From Streptomyces sp. NRRL S-87 (lineage in GTDB: Bacteria; Actinomycetota; Actinomycetes; Streptomycetales; Streptomycetaceae), in contig NZ_JOGB01000015.1 in NCBI RefSeq assembly GCF_000719335.1, forward strand, positions 1-64,000: a DNA stretch of 64,000 bases. Reading direction: 5' to 3'. Below, in pieces: positions 42,680 to 50,917 of the stretch (position 1 is its first letter; each line of letters starts with the position of its first letter). The notes under the pieces were generated by a model. That model had not been told where the DNA came from and did not search any database. It saw nothing but the letters and a program-made list of their open reading frames with translations. The translations under genes were made by a program, and so were the position numbers.

Positions 42680-45271
42680 ATGAGCGTGGCTGTTCCGGAA
42701 GACCCCTTGCTGGCCGCGAAACTCGCGGTGCCCGTCCAGGCCCCCGGCCTGGTCCGCCGCGAGCGCCTGCTGGACCGGCTCACCGCCGGTACGGCGGGTC
42801 CCCTGACGCTGATCACCGGGGCGGCCGGGGCCGGCAAGACCGCCCTGGCCGCCTCGTGGGCCCTCTCCCGTCCGGAGTCCGCGCCGCTGGTCTGGGTGAC
42901 GGTGGAGGAGGACGACACCCCGGCGTCCTTCTGGGCGTACGTCGCCGAAGGCCTGCGCCGCCGCGGACTGCCCTCCGGCACCGGCCCCGGGACGCCCGTC
43001 CCCGCCGACGCCGCGGCCCGCTCGCAGCTGGTCCGGCTGGCCGCCGCGTTCGAGCGCCTGCCCGACCCCCTGGTGATGGTCGTCGACGGGCTCGACCGCG
43101 TCCCCGGCAGGGAGGTGCACGACGGCCTGCGGTTCGTCACCGAGCACGCCGGCCCGGCCCTGCGGCTGGTCCTGATCAGCCGGGAGGACCCGGGCCTGCC
43201 GCTGCACCGCTACCGCGCCGAGGGCCGGCTCCAGGAGATCCGGGAGGCGGACCTCGCCTTCACCCGCCACGAGGCGGCCCTCCTCCTCGGCGGCCCGGGC
43301 CCGGCGCCCGACGACGAGGTCGTGGACCTGCTGCTCGGCCGCACCGAGGGCTGGGCCGCCGGCCTGCGCCTGTGCGCACTGGCCATGGCCAGGACCGCCG
43401 ACCCGGCCGGCTTCGCCCGCTCCTTCACCGCCTCCGAGCAGGCCGTCTCCGACTACCTCCTCACCGAGGTACTCGCCGCCCAGCCGACCCCGGCCCGCGA
43501 GCTGCTGCTGCGCACCGGCGTCCTCGACCTGGTCCACGCCGACCTCGCCGCGGCCCTCACCGGTCGGGCCGACGCCGAGCGCACCCTGCAGGAGCTGGTC
43601 CGCTGCCACGCCTTCGTCGAACCCCTGGCCGGCACCCGCTGGTACCGCTTCCACCCCCTGTTCGCGGAGGTCCTGCGCGCCCACCTGCGCAGCCTGCGGC
43701 CCGAGCTGGAGCCCCGGCTGCACCGCCGCGCGGCCCGCTGGTACGCCGACGGGGGCCGCCCCGCCGAAGCCGTCGACCAGGCCGCCGCCGGCGGCGACTG
43801 GGACTTCGCGGCCGCCCAGACCGTCCGGCACCTGATGGTCGCCCCCCTCCTGGCCGTCCCCGGCGCGACGCCGTCCGCCGACACCTTCACCGACATGCCC
43901 GCCGACCTCCCGGGCGCCGCCCCGGCCCTGGTCGCCGCGGCCTGCCGGCTCAGCCACCACGACGCCGCCGGCTGCGGCACCCGGCTGGCTTGGGCCGAGC
44001 GCCGGATGCACGACGCCGACCGGCCCCCGGAACCGGCCGACCAGCTCACCGCCGTACTGCTGCGCCTGCTCTCGGCACCCGACGGACAGGGCGACGCGGA
44101 GGCCCGCCGGGCCGCCGCCCTCATGGCGCACCTGACGCCCGAGGAGCGCGCCGGCCACCCCGAGATCGAACCCCTGCGCCTGTACGGGCACGCCCTCGCC
44201 CGTCGGCGGGCCGGCGCCCTCCGCGCCGCCCGCGACGGCCTGGAGCAGGCCGTCGCCGCCTGCTCCGGCGACCCGACGGCACTGCTGCGCCACCGGAGCC
44301 TGGGCCGACTGGCCCTGGCCGACGCCGCGGCCGGCGCCCTGGCCTGGGCCCAGGAGCACGGCACGGCCTCCCTCGCCGTCGCGGACCGGTACGGCCTGCC
44401 CGACGCCCAGCGCTCCGGGGCCGCCGACCTGGCGCTGGCCGCGGTGGCCGTGGAACGCGGGGACCTCGGCACGGCCGCCGCCCACCTCGACGGCTGCGAA
44501 CCGTTCCCGGACACCAGCCGCGACGCGGACCTCGCGACGGAGCGGCTGGTGCTGCGCTCGCGCCTCGCGGTCGCCCGGGGCCGGTGGCAGGAGGCGCTCG
44601 ACGTACTGGACGAGCCGGCCCCGCCCGCCTCTCCCGACGCCGTCGCCCGCCTCGCCGTCGCGCACGCCTCCGCCGCGCTGGCCCACGGGGACCCCGGCAC
44701 GGCCCTCGTCGTGCTGGCGGAGCTGCCCGAAGGCCCGCCCGCGTGCACGGTGGTACTCGCCGAGGCGCACCTGGCCGCCGGGCGCCCCGACCAGGCCCTG
44801 CGGCTGGTCGCACGGGCCGAGGACGCCGAGGAGGCGACCGATGCGGACCGGGTGCGCCTGGAGCTCCTGCGCGCGCACCACGCGCTCCTGGCCGGCGACG
44901 AGTCCGCGGCCCGCGACCGGTTGGCGCAGGCCGTCGACCGTGCGCTGCCCGAACTGCTCCGCCGCCCGTTCACGGAGGCCGGCCCCTGGGTACGGCACCT
45001 CGCGCGCGACCTCAACGGCCACGCCGACGCGTACGTACGCCTCACCGGCGCGCCGGCCCGGTCCGAAGCCCTCGTGGTGGAGCAGCTGAGCCCGCGCGAG
45101 AAGGAGGTGCTGCGGCAGGTGGCGCGCATGATGTCCACCGAGGAGGTCGCCGCGGAGCTGCGGCTGTCCGTCAACACCGTCAAGACGCACCTGCGCGGCA
45201 TCTACCGCAAGCTGTGCGTCTCGCGGCGGCGGGACGCGGTGGAGCGCGCCCGGGAGCTCCACATCCTTTGA
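42680..45271 (+). CDS. LAL-type LuxR family regulator (MalT-like)
   Basis: An 863-aa regulator. The N-terminal P-loop ATPase starts at LAAKLAVPVQAPGLVRRERL with Walker A GAAGAGKTA and Walker B-like VMVVDGLDRV. A long superhelical TPR-like middle follows, with LAAAFERLPDPLVMV and many Ala/Leu repeats. A C-terminal LuxR HTH (~803-863; LSPREKEVLRQVARMMSTEE, then LSVNTVKTHLRGIYRKL) completes the MalT architecture. Such proteins are ATP-dependent activators triggered by an inducer. The matching palindromes on both sides of the gene suggest control of the SHOCT gene and of the downstream 45.4-47.9 kb genes, and autoregulation. Confidence 0.9.
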   Translation: MSVAVPEDPLLAAKLAVPVQAPGLVRRERLLDRLTAGTAGPLTLITGAAGAGKTALAASWALSRPESAPLVWVTVEEDDTPASFWAYVAEGLRRRGLPSGTGPGTPVPADAAARSQLVRLAAAFERLPDPLVMVVDGLDRVPGREVHDGLRFVTEHAGPALRLVLISREDPGLPLHRYRAEGRLQEIREADLAFTRHEAALLLGGPGPAPDDEVVDLLLGRTEGWAAGLRLCALAMARTADPAGFARSFTASEQAVSDYLLTEVLAAQPTPARELLLRTGVLDLVHADLAAALTGRADAERTLQELVRCHAFVEPLAGTRWYRFHPLFAEVLRAHLRSLRPELEPRLHRRAARWYADGGRPAEAVDQAAAGGDWDFAAAQTVRHLMVAPLLAVPGATPSADTFTDMPADLPGAAPALVAAACRLSHHDAAGCGTRLAWAERRMHDADRPPEPADQLTAVLLRLLSAPDGQGDAEARRAAALMAHLTPEERAGHPEIEPLRLYGHALARRRAGALRAARDGLEQAVAACSGDPTALLRHRSLGRLALADAAAGALAWAQEHGTASLAVADRYGLPDAQRSGAADLALAAVAVERGDLGTAAAHLDGCEPFPDTSRDADLATERLVLRSRLAVARGRWQEALDVLDEPAPPASPDAVARLAVAHASAALAHGDPGTALVVLAELPEGPPACTVVLAEAHLAAGRPDQALRLVARAEDAEEATDADRVRLELLRAHHALLAGDESAARDRLAQAVDRALPELLRRPFTEAGPWVRHLARDLNGHADAYVRLTGAPARSEALVVEQLSPREKEVLRQVARMMSTEEVAAELRLSVNTVKTHLRGIYRKLCVSRRRDAVERARELHIL

Positions 45272-45325
45272 CGGGCGACGTCCCGTCCCGGGCCGCCGGG
45301 CTCCCGGGGCTCCGCACCCCTCGCC

Positions 45326-45342
45326 TCACCTGCCGCGGGTGA
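45326..45342. promoter_or_regulatory. Second copy of the 17-bp palindrome (TCACCTGCCGCGGGTGA)
   Basis: Differs from the 42421 copy at two of 17 positions. It lies 87 bp upstream of the 65-aa protein gene, inside a slightly larger inverted repeat (cctcacc/ggtgagg). Confidence 0.6.
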
Positions 45343-45428
45343 GGTGCGCGGCCCGGTCCACGACCACGATGAAGGGGACGGGCCCGACGTCCGGGCACGG
45401 GCTCACAGGGGAGAGAGGGACACTGCCC

Positions 45429-45626
45429 ATGCGCTACGAATTCCGGATCACGGGCCACGTGTCCGAGCCGCTGTCCCACGCCTTCCCGGAACTCGACGAC
45501 AAGCCGGCACCCGGGCAGACCCTGTTCTTCGGCACCGTCACCGACGACGCGCACCTCTACGGACTGCTCGGGCGCTTCCGGGACCTGGGCCTGCACGTCG
45601 AGGAGATGCGGCGGCTGCCCGACTGA
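45429..45626 (+). CDS. Small 65-aa protein of unknown function
   Basis: ATG 45429 is preceded by gggagagaggg. The peptide is MRYEFRITGHVSEPLSHAFP ... EMRRLPD, with a beta-alpha-beta feel. The two ends and the phrase GTVTDDAHLYGLLGRFRDL are of a type common beside actinobacterial regulators. Cytoplasmic, with no cysteine. It follows a palindrome shared with the LAL regulator promoter and is likely under the same control. Confidence 0.7.
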   Translation: MRYEFRITGHVSEPLSHAFPELDDKPAPGQTLFFGTVTDDAHLYGLLGRFRDLGLHVEEMRRLPD

Positions 45627-45689
45627 GCCGGGTGCGTCCGGCGCGGCGGACGCGGGACCGGCCACGGCAGAGCGAGAAGGGGCACGGGT

Positions 45690-47129
45690 ATGAAGAAGGC
45701 GGCGGCAGACGGAGGAGGCGGCGGGAAGCGGTCCGCCCGCCCCGGGCGCGAGGCCCTCGACCCCGACGAACGCGCCCGGCGCGGCAGGACGGCGCGCACG
45801 AGCGTCCGGCGCTCCGAGCACGCGCGGCTCGACCTCGGGGCCGACCGGGACCCCGTCGGCATCCTGGAGGCGCAGTCGGCCAACCGGGTGCCCGAACTCG
45901 TCCCCATCCGCAACGGCCGCATGCTCGAGTCGCCGTTCCGCTTCTACCGGGGGGCCGCCGCCGTCATGGCGGCCGACCTCGGAGGCCTGCCCCACACGGG
46001 ACTGACGTCCCAGCTGTGCGGCGACGCCCACGTCCTGAACTTCGGCCTCTTCGCCTCGGCCGAGCGCACCCTCGTCTTCGACGTGAACGACTTCGACGAG
46101 TCCCATCCCGGGCCCTTCGAGTGGGACGTCAAGCGGCTCGCCGCCAGCCTGGCCGTCGCCGGCCGGGCGAACGGGTTCTCCGCGGCGGACCGGGCCGACA
46201 TCGTCCGCGAGGCCGTGTCCGCGTACCGCCTGCGCATGCAGCGCTTCGCCGGCATGCGGGTCCTCGACATCTGGTACGCCCAGGACGACGCCGACGCCCT
46301 CCGCGCCCTCGGGGCGGAAGGCGGCGCGCGCGTCCTGCGCGGGGCCGACCGGCTGCTGGCCAAGGCGCGCACCAAGGACAACATCCAGGCCTACGGCAAG
46401 CTCACCCGCCGCGTCGGGGGAGAACCGCGCCTCGTGTCGGACCCGCCCCTGATCGTCCCCCTCTCCGACCTGCTCGGCAGCGACGCGGGGACGGACCAGG
46501 ACACGGCGCTCAACGAGCTCGTCGACGCGTACGCCGCGAGCCTGGCACCCGAGCGCCGCCACCTCCTCGGCTGCTTCCGCGTGGTCGACATGGCCCGCAA
46601 GGTGGTCGGCGTCGGCAGCGTGGGCACCCGCTGCTGGATCATCCTCCTGACCGGCCGCGACGCGGACGACCCGCTGCTGCTCCAGGCGAAGGAGGCGGGC
46701 CCGTCCGTCCTGGCGCCGTACGCGGGGCCGGCCGGGTACGACAACCAGGGCCGGCGGGTGGTGTACGGCCAGCGGCTGATGCAGGCCGCCGGCGACATCT
46801 TCCTCGGCTGGGTGCGGAGCACGGGCATGGACGGCCGGTCCCGCGACTTCTACGTCCGCCAGCTGCACGACTGGAAGGGGGCCATCGAGACGGAGGGGAT
46901 GCGACCGGCCGGCATGCGGCTGCTGGCCCGGGCCTGCGGCGCCTCGCTGGCCCGGGGCCACGCCCGTTCCGGCGACCCGGTGGCCATCGCCGGCTACCTC
47001 GGCTCGTCGGACTCCTTCGACCGGGCCCTGGTCGGGTTCGCCGAGGCCTATGCCGACGTGACCGAGCGCGACCACGAGGCCTTCGCCGAGGCCGCCCGGA
47101 CCGGCCGGATCCCGACGGCGGAGGGCTGA
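45690..47129 (+). CDS. DUF2252 family protein
   Basis: A 479-aa protein; GAAGGGG precedes ATG 45690. Family landmarks are RVPELVPIRNGRMLESPFRF, FRGAAAVMAADL-type segments, TSQLCGDAHVLNFGLFASAE, VFDVNDFDESHPGPFEWDV and KRLAASLAVAGR. The C-terminus (FYVRQLHDWKGAIETEGM; GYLGSSDSFDRALVGFAEAY) is also typical. DUF2252 proteins have a kinase-like (HipA/choline-kinase-related) fold with no confirmed substrate. The N-terminal Gly/Lys/Arg-rich stretch is probably disordered. Confidence 0.88.
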   Translation: MKKAAADGGGGGKRSARPGREALDPDERARRGRTARTSVRRSEHARLDLGADRDPVGILEAQSANRVPELVPIRNGRMLESPFRFYRGAAAVMAADLGGLPHTGLTSQLCGDAHVLNFGLFASAERTLVFDVNDFDESHPGPFEWDVKRLAASLAVAGRANGFSAADRADIVREAVSAYRLRMQRFAGMRVLDIWYAQDDADALRALGAEGGARVLRGADRLLAKARTKDNIQAYGKLTRRVGGEPRLVSDPPLIVPLSDLLGSDAGTDQDTALNELVDAYAASLAPERRHLLGCFRVVDMARKVVGVGSVGTRCWIILLTGRDADDPLLLQAKEAGPSVLAPYAGPAGYDNQGRRVVYGQRLMQAAGDIFLGWVRSTGMDGRSRDFYVRQLHDWKGAIETEGMRPAGMRLLARACGASLARGHARSGDPVAIAGYLGSSDSFDRALVGFAEAYADVTERDHEAFAEAARTGRIPTAEG

Positions 47130-47136
47130 CCCGCCC

Positions 47137-47895
47137 GTGTCCGGGCGGGCCGCCGTCGCGCTGCTGGCGGCGTTGTGCGCCGCCGGGGCCCCGTACGCCC
47201 CTGAGCGGTACGCCCCCGTGGCGTACACGTCGGTGTCGTACGCCCCGGTGGCGGCCGCACCGACGGCGCTGACGGCGCCGGGGTCGCACACCGGGCCGGC
47301 CGCCGGGGCCTTCGACCCCCGGCGACCGCGGTTCGTCGCCCGGGTGTCGCCCGTGCCGCCGGACCGGCTCGGCCGGTCCCACGGGACGGACTGCCCGGTC
47401 CCGCCGGGGGAGCTGAGGCTCGTCCGCCTGACCCACTGGGGCTTCGACGGCACGGTGCACACGGGCGAGCTCGTCGTGCACGAGCGGGCGGTGGACCCCG
47501 TGCTGCACGTGTTCGCCAAGGCGTTCGAGGCGCGGTTCCCCATCCGGAAGATGCGCGTGACGGCCGCCTACGGCGGCGACGACGCGGCCGCGATGGCGGA
47601 CGACAACACCTCGGCGTACAACTGCCGCGCCGTGACGGGTCACCCCGGGCTGCGCTCGCAGCACTCGTACGGCGACGCGATCGACGTCAACCCGGCCGAG
47701 AACCCGTACGTGGACCGCAGCGGCACCGTCCACCCGCCCGGCGCGACCGGCTACCTCGCCCGGCGCGACCGCGGGCGCCCCGGCGTCATCCTGCCGGGCG
47801 GCGCCCTGGCCACCGCCTTCGCGGAGGTCGGGTGGCAGTGGGGCGGCCGTTGGAGCCTCCCGGACTACCAGCACTTCTCCGCCAACGGGCGCTGA
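47137..47895 (+). CDS. Secreted M15-family D-alanyl-D-alanine carboxypeptidase-like protein
   Basis: A 252-aa protein from GTG 47137, seven bases after the DUF2252 stop. A signal peptide (MSGRAAVALLAALCAAGAPY) is followed by repeats of Tyr-Ala-Pro-Val (YAPERYAPVAYTSVSYAPVA). The zinc-peptidase core has SQHSYGDAIDVNP (H-x-x-G-x-A-x-D) and the C-terminal LPDYQHFS His. It also has MRVTAAYGGDDAAAMADDNT and a WQWGGRW segment as in M15C enzymes. It would cleave peptidoglycan stem peptides outside the cell. Confidence 0.87.
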   Translation: MSGRAAVALLAALCAAGAPYAPERYAPVAYTSVSYAPVAAAPTALTAPGSHTGPAAGAFDPRRPRFVARVSPVPPDRLGRSHGTDCPVPPGELRLVRLTHWGFDGTVHTGELVVHERAVDPVLHVFAKAFEARFPIRKMRVTAAYGGDDAAAMADDNTSAYNCRAVTGHPGLRSQHSYGDAIDVNPAENPYVDRSGTVHPPGATGYLARRDRGRPGVILPGGALATAFAEVGWQWGGRWSLPDYQHFSANGR

Positions 47896-47896
47896 G

Positions 47897-48013
47897 CGGC
47901 GAAGCCGGTCGTTCAACAGCTCCTCGCGCAGGTGGCCCAGCGTGCGGGCGAGCAGGCGCGACACGCGCATCTGCGAGAGCCCGATCTCTTCGCCGAACTG
48001 CGCCTGCGTCGGG
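47897..48013 (-). pseudogene. Remnant of a SigB/SigF-type sigma factor C-terminus
   Basis: On the minus strand, the frame reads RRPTQAQFGEEIGLSQMRVS followed by RLLARTLGHLREELLND, the sigma-70 region 4 recognition helix of Streptomyces SigB/F-type factors. Only this ~39-codon end is present. Upstream it stops at the end of the next gene, and no stop follows before the M15 gene. It is a fragment left by a deletion or rearrangement. Confidence 0.8.
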
Positions 48014-48019
48014 CGGCGG

Positions 48020-49339
48020 CTAGCGTTTTGCGTCCCTGAGGAGTTCGTCGAGGGTGCGTTCGGCGTAGCGGCTGCTGGTCGTCATGCCGTAGGGCTCCTG
48101 TTCCGCGTCGTCGAGGACCTCCTCGCCTTCCGGGTCCTTGGACACGGACACTTCCAGGTAGGGGGAGGTGTCACCCTTTGCGAAGTCGCTGCCCTCGTGC
48201 CACTTCGGGATGACCCACCACGCGGCCGCATGGTCCGCGGCGTGCGTGAGGTTCAGCATCTCGCTGCTGTGATAGACCCTCGAGTGGTACCGGTAGACCT
48301 CGTCCCCCGGTTCCGCCAGCCAACCAGGCGCGTCCCACTGGTGCTCCTGCCCGGCGGACCCCGTGTCCCACGACGCCTCGTAGCTCTGCGCGTAATTGTT
48401 GCCGAGCTTGCCCCGGTCCGCTCTGACGAACGATGCTTTGGCGTAGATCCGGACGCGGCCGAGTCCGGACCGCACCGGCACGTCCACCACGGTGTCCTCC
48501 GAAAGGTCGTCACCGGGATCGAGGCGCGAACCCGGATCCACGAAGTTCCCGGCGCCGAGCATGCGCGAGGGCCCGTAGCTCACGTGCCTCAGCGTGGCTC
48601 CCCACTGCCACATGTCGCGCTTCCAGTCCGCCATCTTGTTGCCGCCCGGGTTGAGCGTGACGGGGTAGCCCTTCACCGTCCACAGGGTGCCGACCACGTA
48701 GATGCGCACCGATCCGGCATTGCGGAACTCGACGTGGGCCGGCACGTGGAGGACGGATCCGTCGGCGCTCGCCGTCGGCTTGCCGAACGACACCCCGAAC
48801 GGAATGTCCACCGGGGTCGAGTAGGGCACGTACATCTGCGAGTAGCCGACACCGGCCGCTCCGACGACGCCCGTCACCACAACGCTCAGAGCAATGCTCC
48901 TGGGGTGGGGGATCGAGGCCCACACCGCCTGCCGGGTCAGGACCCACAGCGCCCAGGCGACCCACGACAGCAGGCCGACCCAGAGCCACAGGAACGGCGT
49001 GTACGTGCGCCCCTCGATCTGCGTGATCAAGAACATCAGATCGGAGACGAGCACGGTGCCGACGCCGACGAGCACGACCGCGCCCGAGTACCGCACGGCC
49101 CGCCTGCCCCAGAAGTCGCACGCTGCGACGACCGCGGCCAGCTCCACGAGCGCAGCCACGATGAACGAGGCGCCCACCACCCGACCGCCGTAGGCGAGGG
49201 CGTTGAACGCGTCCGTGGTACCCACGTGGAAGAGCACCGCGGCCGACGCGAGCAACCCCGACGCCATCAGGACTCCGGTCGCTCGTCTGAGCCACGGCCG
49301 CATCGGCGCCCGGGGCCGGGTCGCAACAGGGAGGGGCAT
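48020..49339 (-). CDS. Polytopic membrane protein with large extracytoplasmic domain, unknown function
   Basis: A 439-aa protein. The start ATG 49339 has GGGAG eight bases upstream; GTG 49393 is an earlier possibility. About five hydrophobic segments lie in the first ~175 residues (GVLMASGLLASAAVLFHVGT; VVGASFIVAALVELAAVVAA; SGAVVLVGVGTVLVSDLMFL; FLWLWVGLLSWVAWALWVLT; IALSVVVTGVVGAAGVGYSQ). A ~260-residue domain outside follows (VDIPFGVSFGKPTASADGSV; EFRNAGSVRIYVVGTLWTVK). I recognise no family. Base composition is slightly less GC-biased than the neighbours. It abuts the sigma-factor remnant. Confidence 0.65.
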   Translation of the reverse strand: MPLPVATRPRAPMRPWLRRATGVLMASGLLASAAVLFHVGTTDAFNALAYGGRVVGASFIVAALVELAAVVAACDFWGRRAVRYSGAVVLVGVGTVLVSDLMFLITQIEGRTYTPFLWLWVGLLSWVAWALWVLTRQAVWASIPHPRSIALSVVVTGVVGAAGVGYSQMYVPYSTPVDIPFGVSFGKPTASADGSVLHVPAHVEFRNAGSVRIYVVGTLWTVKGYPVTLNPGGNKMADWKRDMWQWGATLRHVSYGPSRMLGAGNFVDPGSRLDPGDDLSEDTVVDVPVRSGLGRVRIYAKASFVRADRGKLGNNYAQSYEASWDTGSAGQEHQWDAPGWLAEPGDEVYRYHSRVYHSSEMLNLTHAADHAAAWWVIPKWHEGSDFAKGDTSPYLEVSVSKDPEGEEVLDDAEQEPYGMTTSSRYAERTLDELLRDAKR

Positions 49340-49567
49340 CGCGCGCACGCTCCCAGCGTGGCGGCGGCCGGTCGGGCCGCTGCGCAACGACACACGACCC
49401 CGTGCCGACTTCCCGTCCAGCTCGGCCTCGGACGCCTCGCATGCCTCGCACGCCTCGGGCCAGAACCCCCGGAGGGGTCCTGGCCTGTGTCGGACGACGA
49501 CCGGAACGTCGAGCGTGCTCGTCCCGGGCGGCGGTGTGCGCGGACCCGACGGGTCCTCGCGGCCTGA

Positions 49568-49810
49568 TCAGGCCGCTTCGTCCATGAGGGCGCGGATCAG
49601 CTTCCGCTGGTCCTCGGAGAGGTAGGGGTCCTGGAGGTCGATCACCTGGTCGTCCACGGTGATCCGGTAGTGGAAGCCGTCGGGGGTCGGTGCGACGGCC
49701 CGGTGCGCCAGCTCCTCCCAGCGTTCCGCGTCGCGTCGTCCCCGGGTGTCGATCTCCCGGGCCTTCTCGACCCCCGCGAGGCCCCCGGAACGGGTCACAG
49801 TGATCAGCAT
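49568..49810 (-). CDS. Emfourin-like protealysin inhibitor
   Basis: An 80-aa protein; ATG 49810 has GGGAGG upstream. MLITVTRSGGLAGVEKAREI and the closing YRITVDDQVIDLQDPYLSED correspond to the emfourin family, small cytoplasmic inhibitors of M4 protealysin-like proteases that are normally encoded beside their protease. No M4 protease gene is in this window. A strong hairpin lies upstream, between it and the TetR gene. Confidence 0.7.
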   Translation of the reverse strand: MLITVTRSGGLAGVEKAREIDTRGRRDAERWEELAHRAVAPTPDGFHYRITVDDQVIDLQDPYLSEDQRKLIRALMDEAA

Positions 49811-49864
49811 GGGCTTTGCCTCCCTGGTCCGGTGTGCCGCCGCGGGCGCCCCCCCATCGGCCGC

Positions 49865-49901
49865 CCGCGGCGGTGGCGGCGCGGTGCCGCCACCGCCGCG
49901 G
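49865..49901 (-). terminator. Perfect 15-bp hairpin between TetR and emfourin-like genes
   Basis: ccgcggcggtggcgg pairs perfectly with ccgccaccgccgcgg around a 7-nt loop. It could end the TetR transcript or act in the 5' leader of the emfourin-like gene. Confidence 0.75.
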
Positions 49902-49978
49902 CTGCCCCGGAATCCCGCCCCGGCCCCGCTCTCGCGGCCCATGCGCCCGGATCCGTCCGAAAACGGTGCTTCCGTGGC

Positions 49979-50006
49979 CGACGCCCAACGCCAGACGCCC
50001 AACGCC
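49979..50006. repeat. Direct repeat gacgcccaacgcc, two copies
   Basis: Two near-adjacent 13-bp copies, followed by a partial gacgccc, downstream of the TetR gene. No function is evident. Confidence 0.55.
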
Positions 50007-50060
50007 TCACCCCCGACGCCCGCTTGACGGCGGGTCAGCTCATCCGTCACCCGGACGGGG

Positions 50061-50702
50061 CTACGGCGCCGTCGGGGCCATGGCGGTGCGGTCGGAGGCC
50101 GTCGCGGCGGGGGCCGCCGACCCGGCCGCCAGGAGGGCGAAGGCGGAGTCCAGGCAGGAGGCGGCGCGCCCGGGGTCGGGGTCGACCTTGCGCATGATCT
50201 GGAGGCCCTGGACCAGGTTGAGCAGGAGCTGGGCGCCCTGTCGGGGGGTGACGGCGGGGGCGAGTTCCCCCTCGCGGGCGGCCCGCTCCAGCTGGGCGGT
50301 GAACGCCTCCTCGGCGTACTGGAGGTTGCGCCGGGCGAGCTTGGCCACCTCCTCGTCGTGGGGCAGCAGCTCGGCGATGCTGTTGACGCTGAAGCACCCC
50401 GCGTTGCCCGAGGCGGCGTCGGCGGCCAGCAGCCGGCCCAGGACGTCCCGCAGCCGGGGGAGCACCGGTGCCGCGTCGTCGAGCGCGGTGTCGAGCAGCC
50501 GGGTCTGGTGGTCCAGGTAGCGGCCGAGCGCCCGGATGAACAGCTGGTGCTTGTCCCCGAACGCCGCGTAGATCGATCCACGGCCCAGCCCCAGCTCCGC
50601 CACGAGGTCACTCAGCGCGGTCGCCTCGTAGCCCTTGCGCCAGAACAGGACCATCGCCCGGTCCAGGATCGCTTCTTCGTCGAACGTACGCGGTCTCGCC
50701 AT
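50061..50702 (-). CDS. TetR/AcrR-family regulator
   Basis: A 213-aa protein from ATG 50702 (MARPRTFDEEAILDRAMVLF). The HTH is typical: ATALSDLVAELGLGRGSIYA followed by AFGDKHQLFIRAL. The ligand domain has GNAGCFSVNSIAELLPHDEE with a Cys and resembles YxaF/NemR-type TetR proteins that sense electrophiles or quinones. It is divergent from a quinone oxidoreductase gene, with two matching operators between them, so it is probably its repressor. Confidence 0.9.
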   Translation of the reverse strand: MARPRTFDEEAILDRAMVLFWRKGYEATALSDLVAELGLGRGSIYAAFGDKHQLFIRALGRYLDHQTRLLDTALDDAAPVLPRLRDVLGRLLAADAASGNAGCFSVNSIAELLPHDEEVAKLARRNLQYAEEAFTAQLERAAREGELAPAVTPRQGAQLLLNLVQGLQIMRKVDPDPGRAASCLDSAFALLAAGSAAPAATASDRTAMAPTAP

Positions 50703-50746
50703 GCACCCCACGGTAGCGAAGGTCGGCGGCCGCGGCGCACATATTT

Positions 50747-50789
50747 GACCGCTCGTTCCAGAATGGGCTACGTTATGGAACGAGCGGTC
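50747..50789. promoter_or_regulatory. Paired TetR operators in the TetR/oxidoreductase divergent promoter
   Basis: GACCGCTCGTTCCA and TGGAACGAGCGGTC are perfect 14-bp inverted copies separated by 15 bp. Each arm is itself an imperfect palindrome (GGAACGAGCGGTCC), so two TetR dimers could bind. Confidence 0.75.
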
Positions 50790-50917
50790 CGGAATTCTCC
50801 ACGGGGAGCCGGGCCCCGACCTCCGTCCCCGTCACCACCCCACCCGCCCCGAGCGCACGGCCAAGGCCGCCGGCACGGCCGCGCAGGCCCGGCACAGACC
50901 CGATCAAGGAGTTCCCC

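Noticed and set aside
45270..45287. gacggg...cccgtc inverted repeat as terminator of the LAL regulator
   Set aside because: Only six base pairs with a short loop; too weak to call with confidence.
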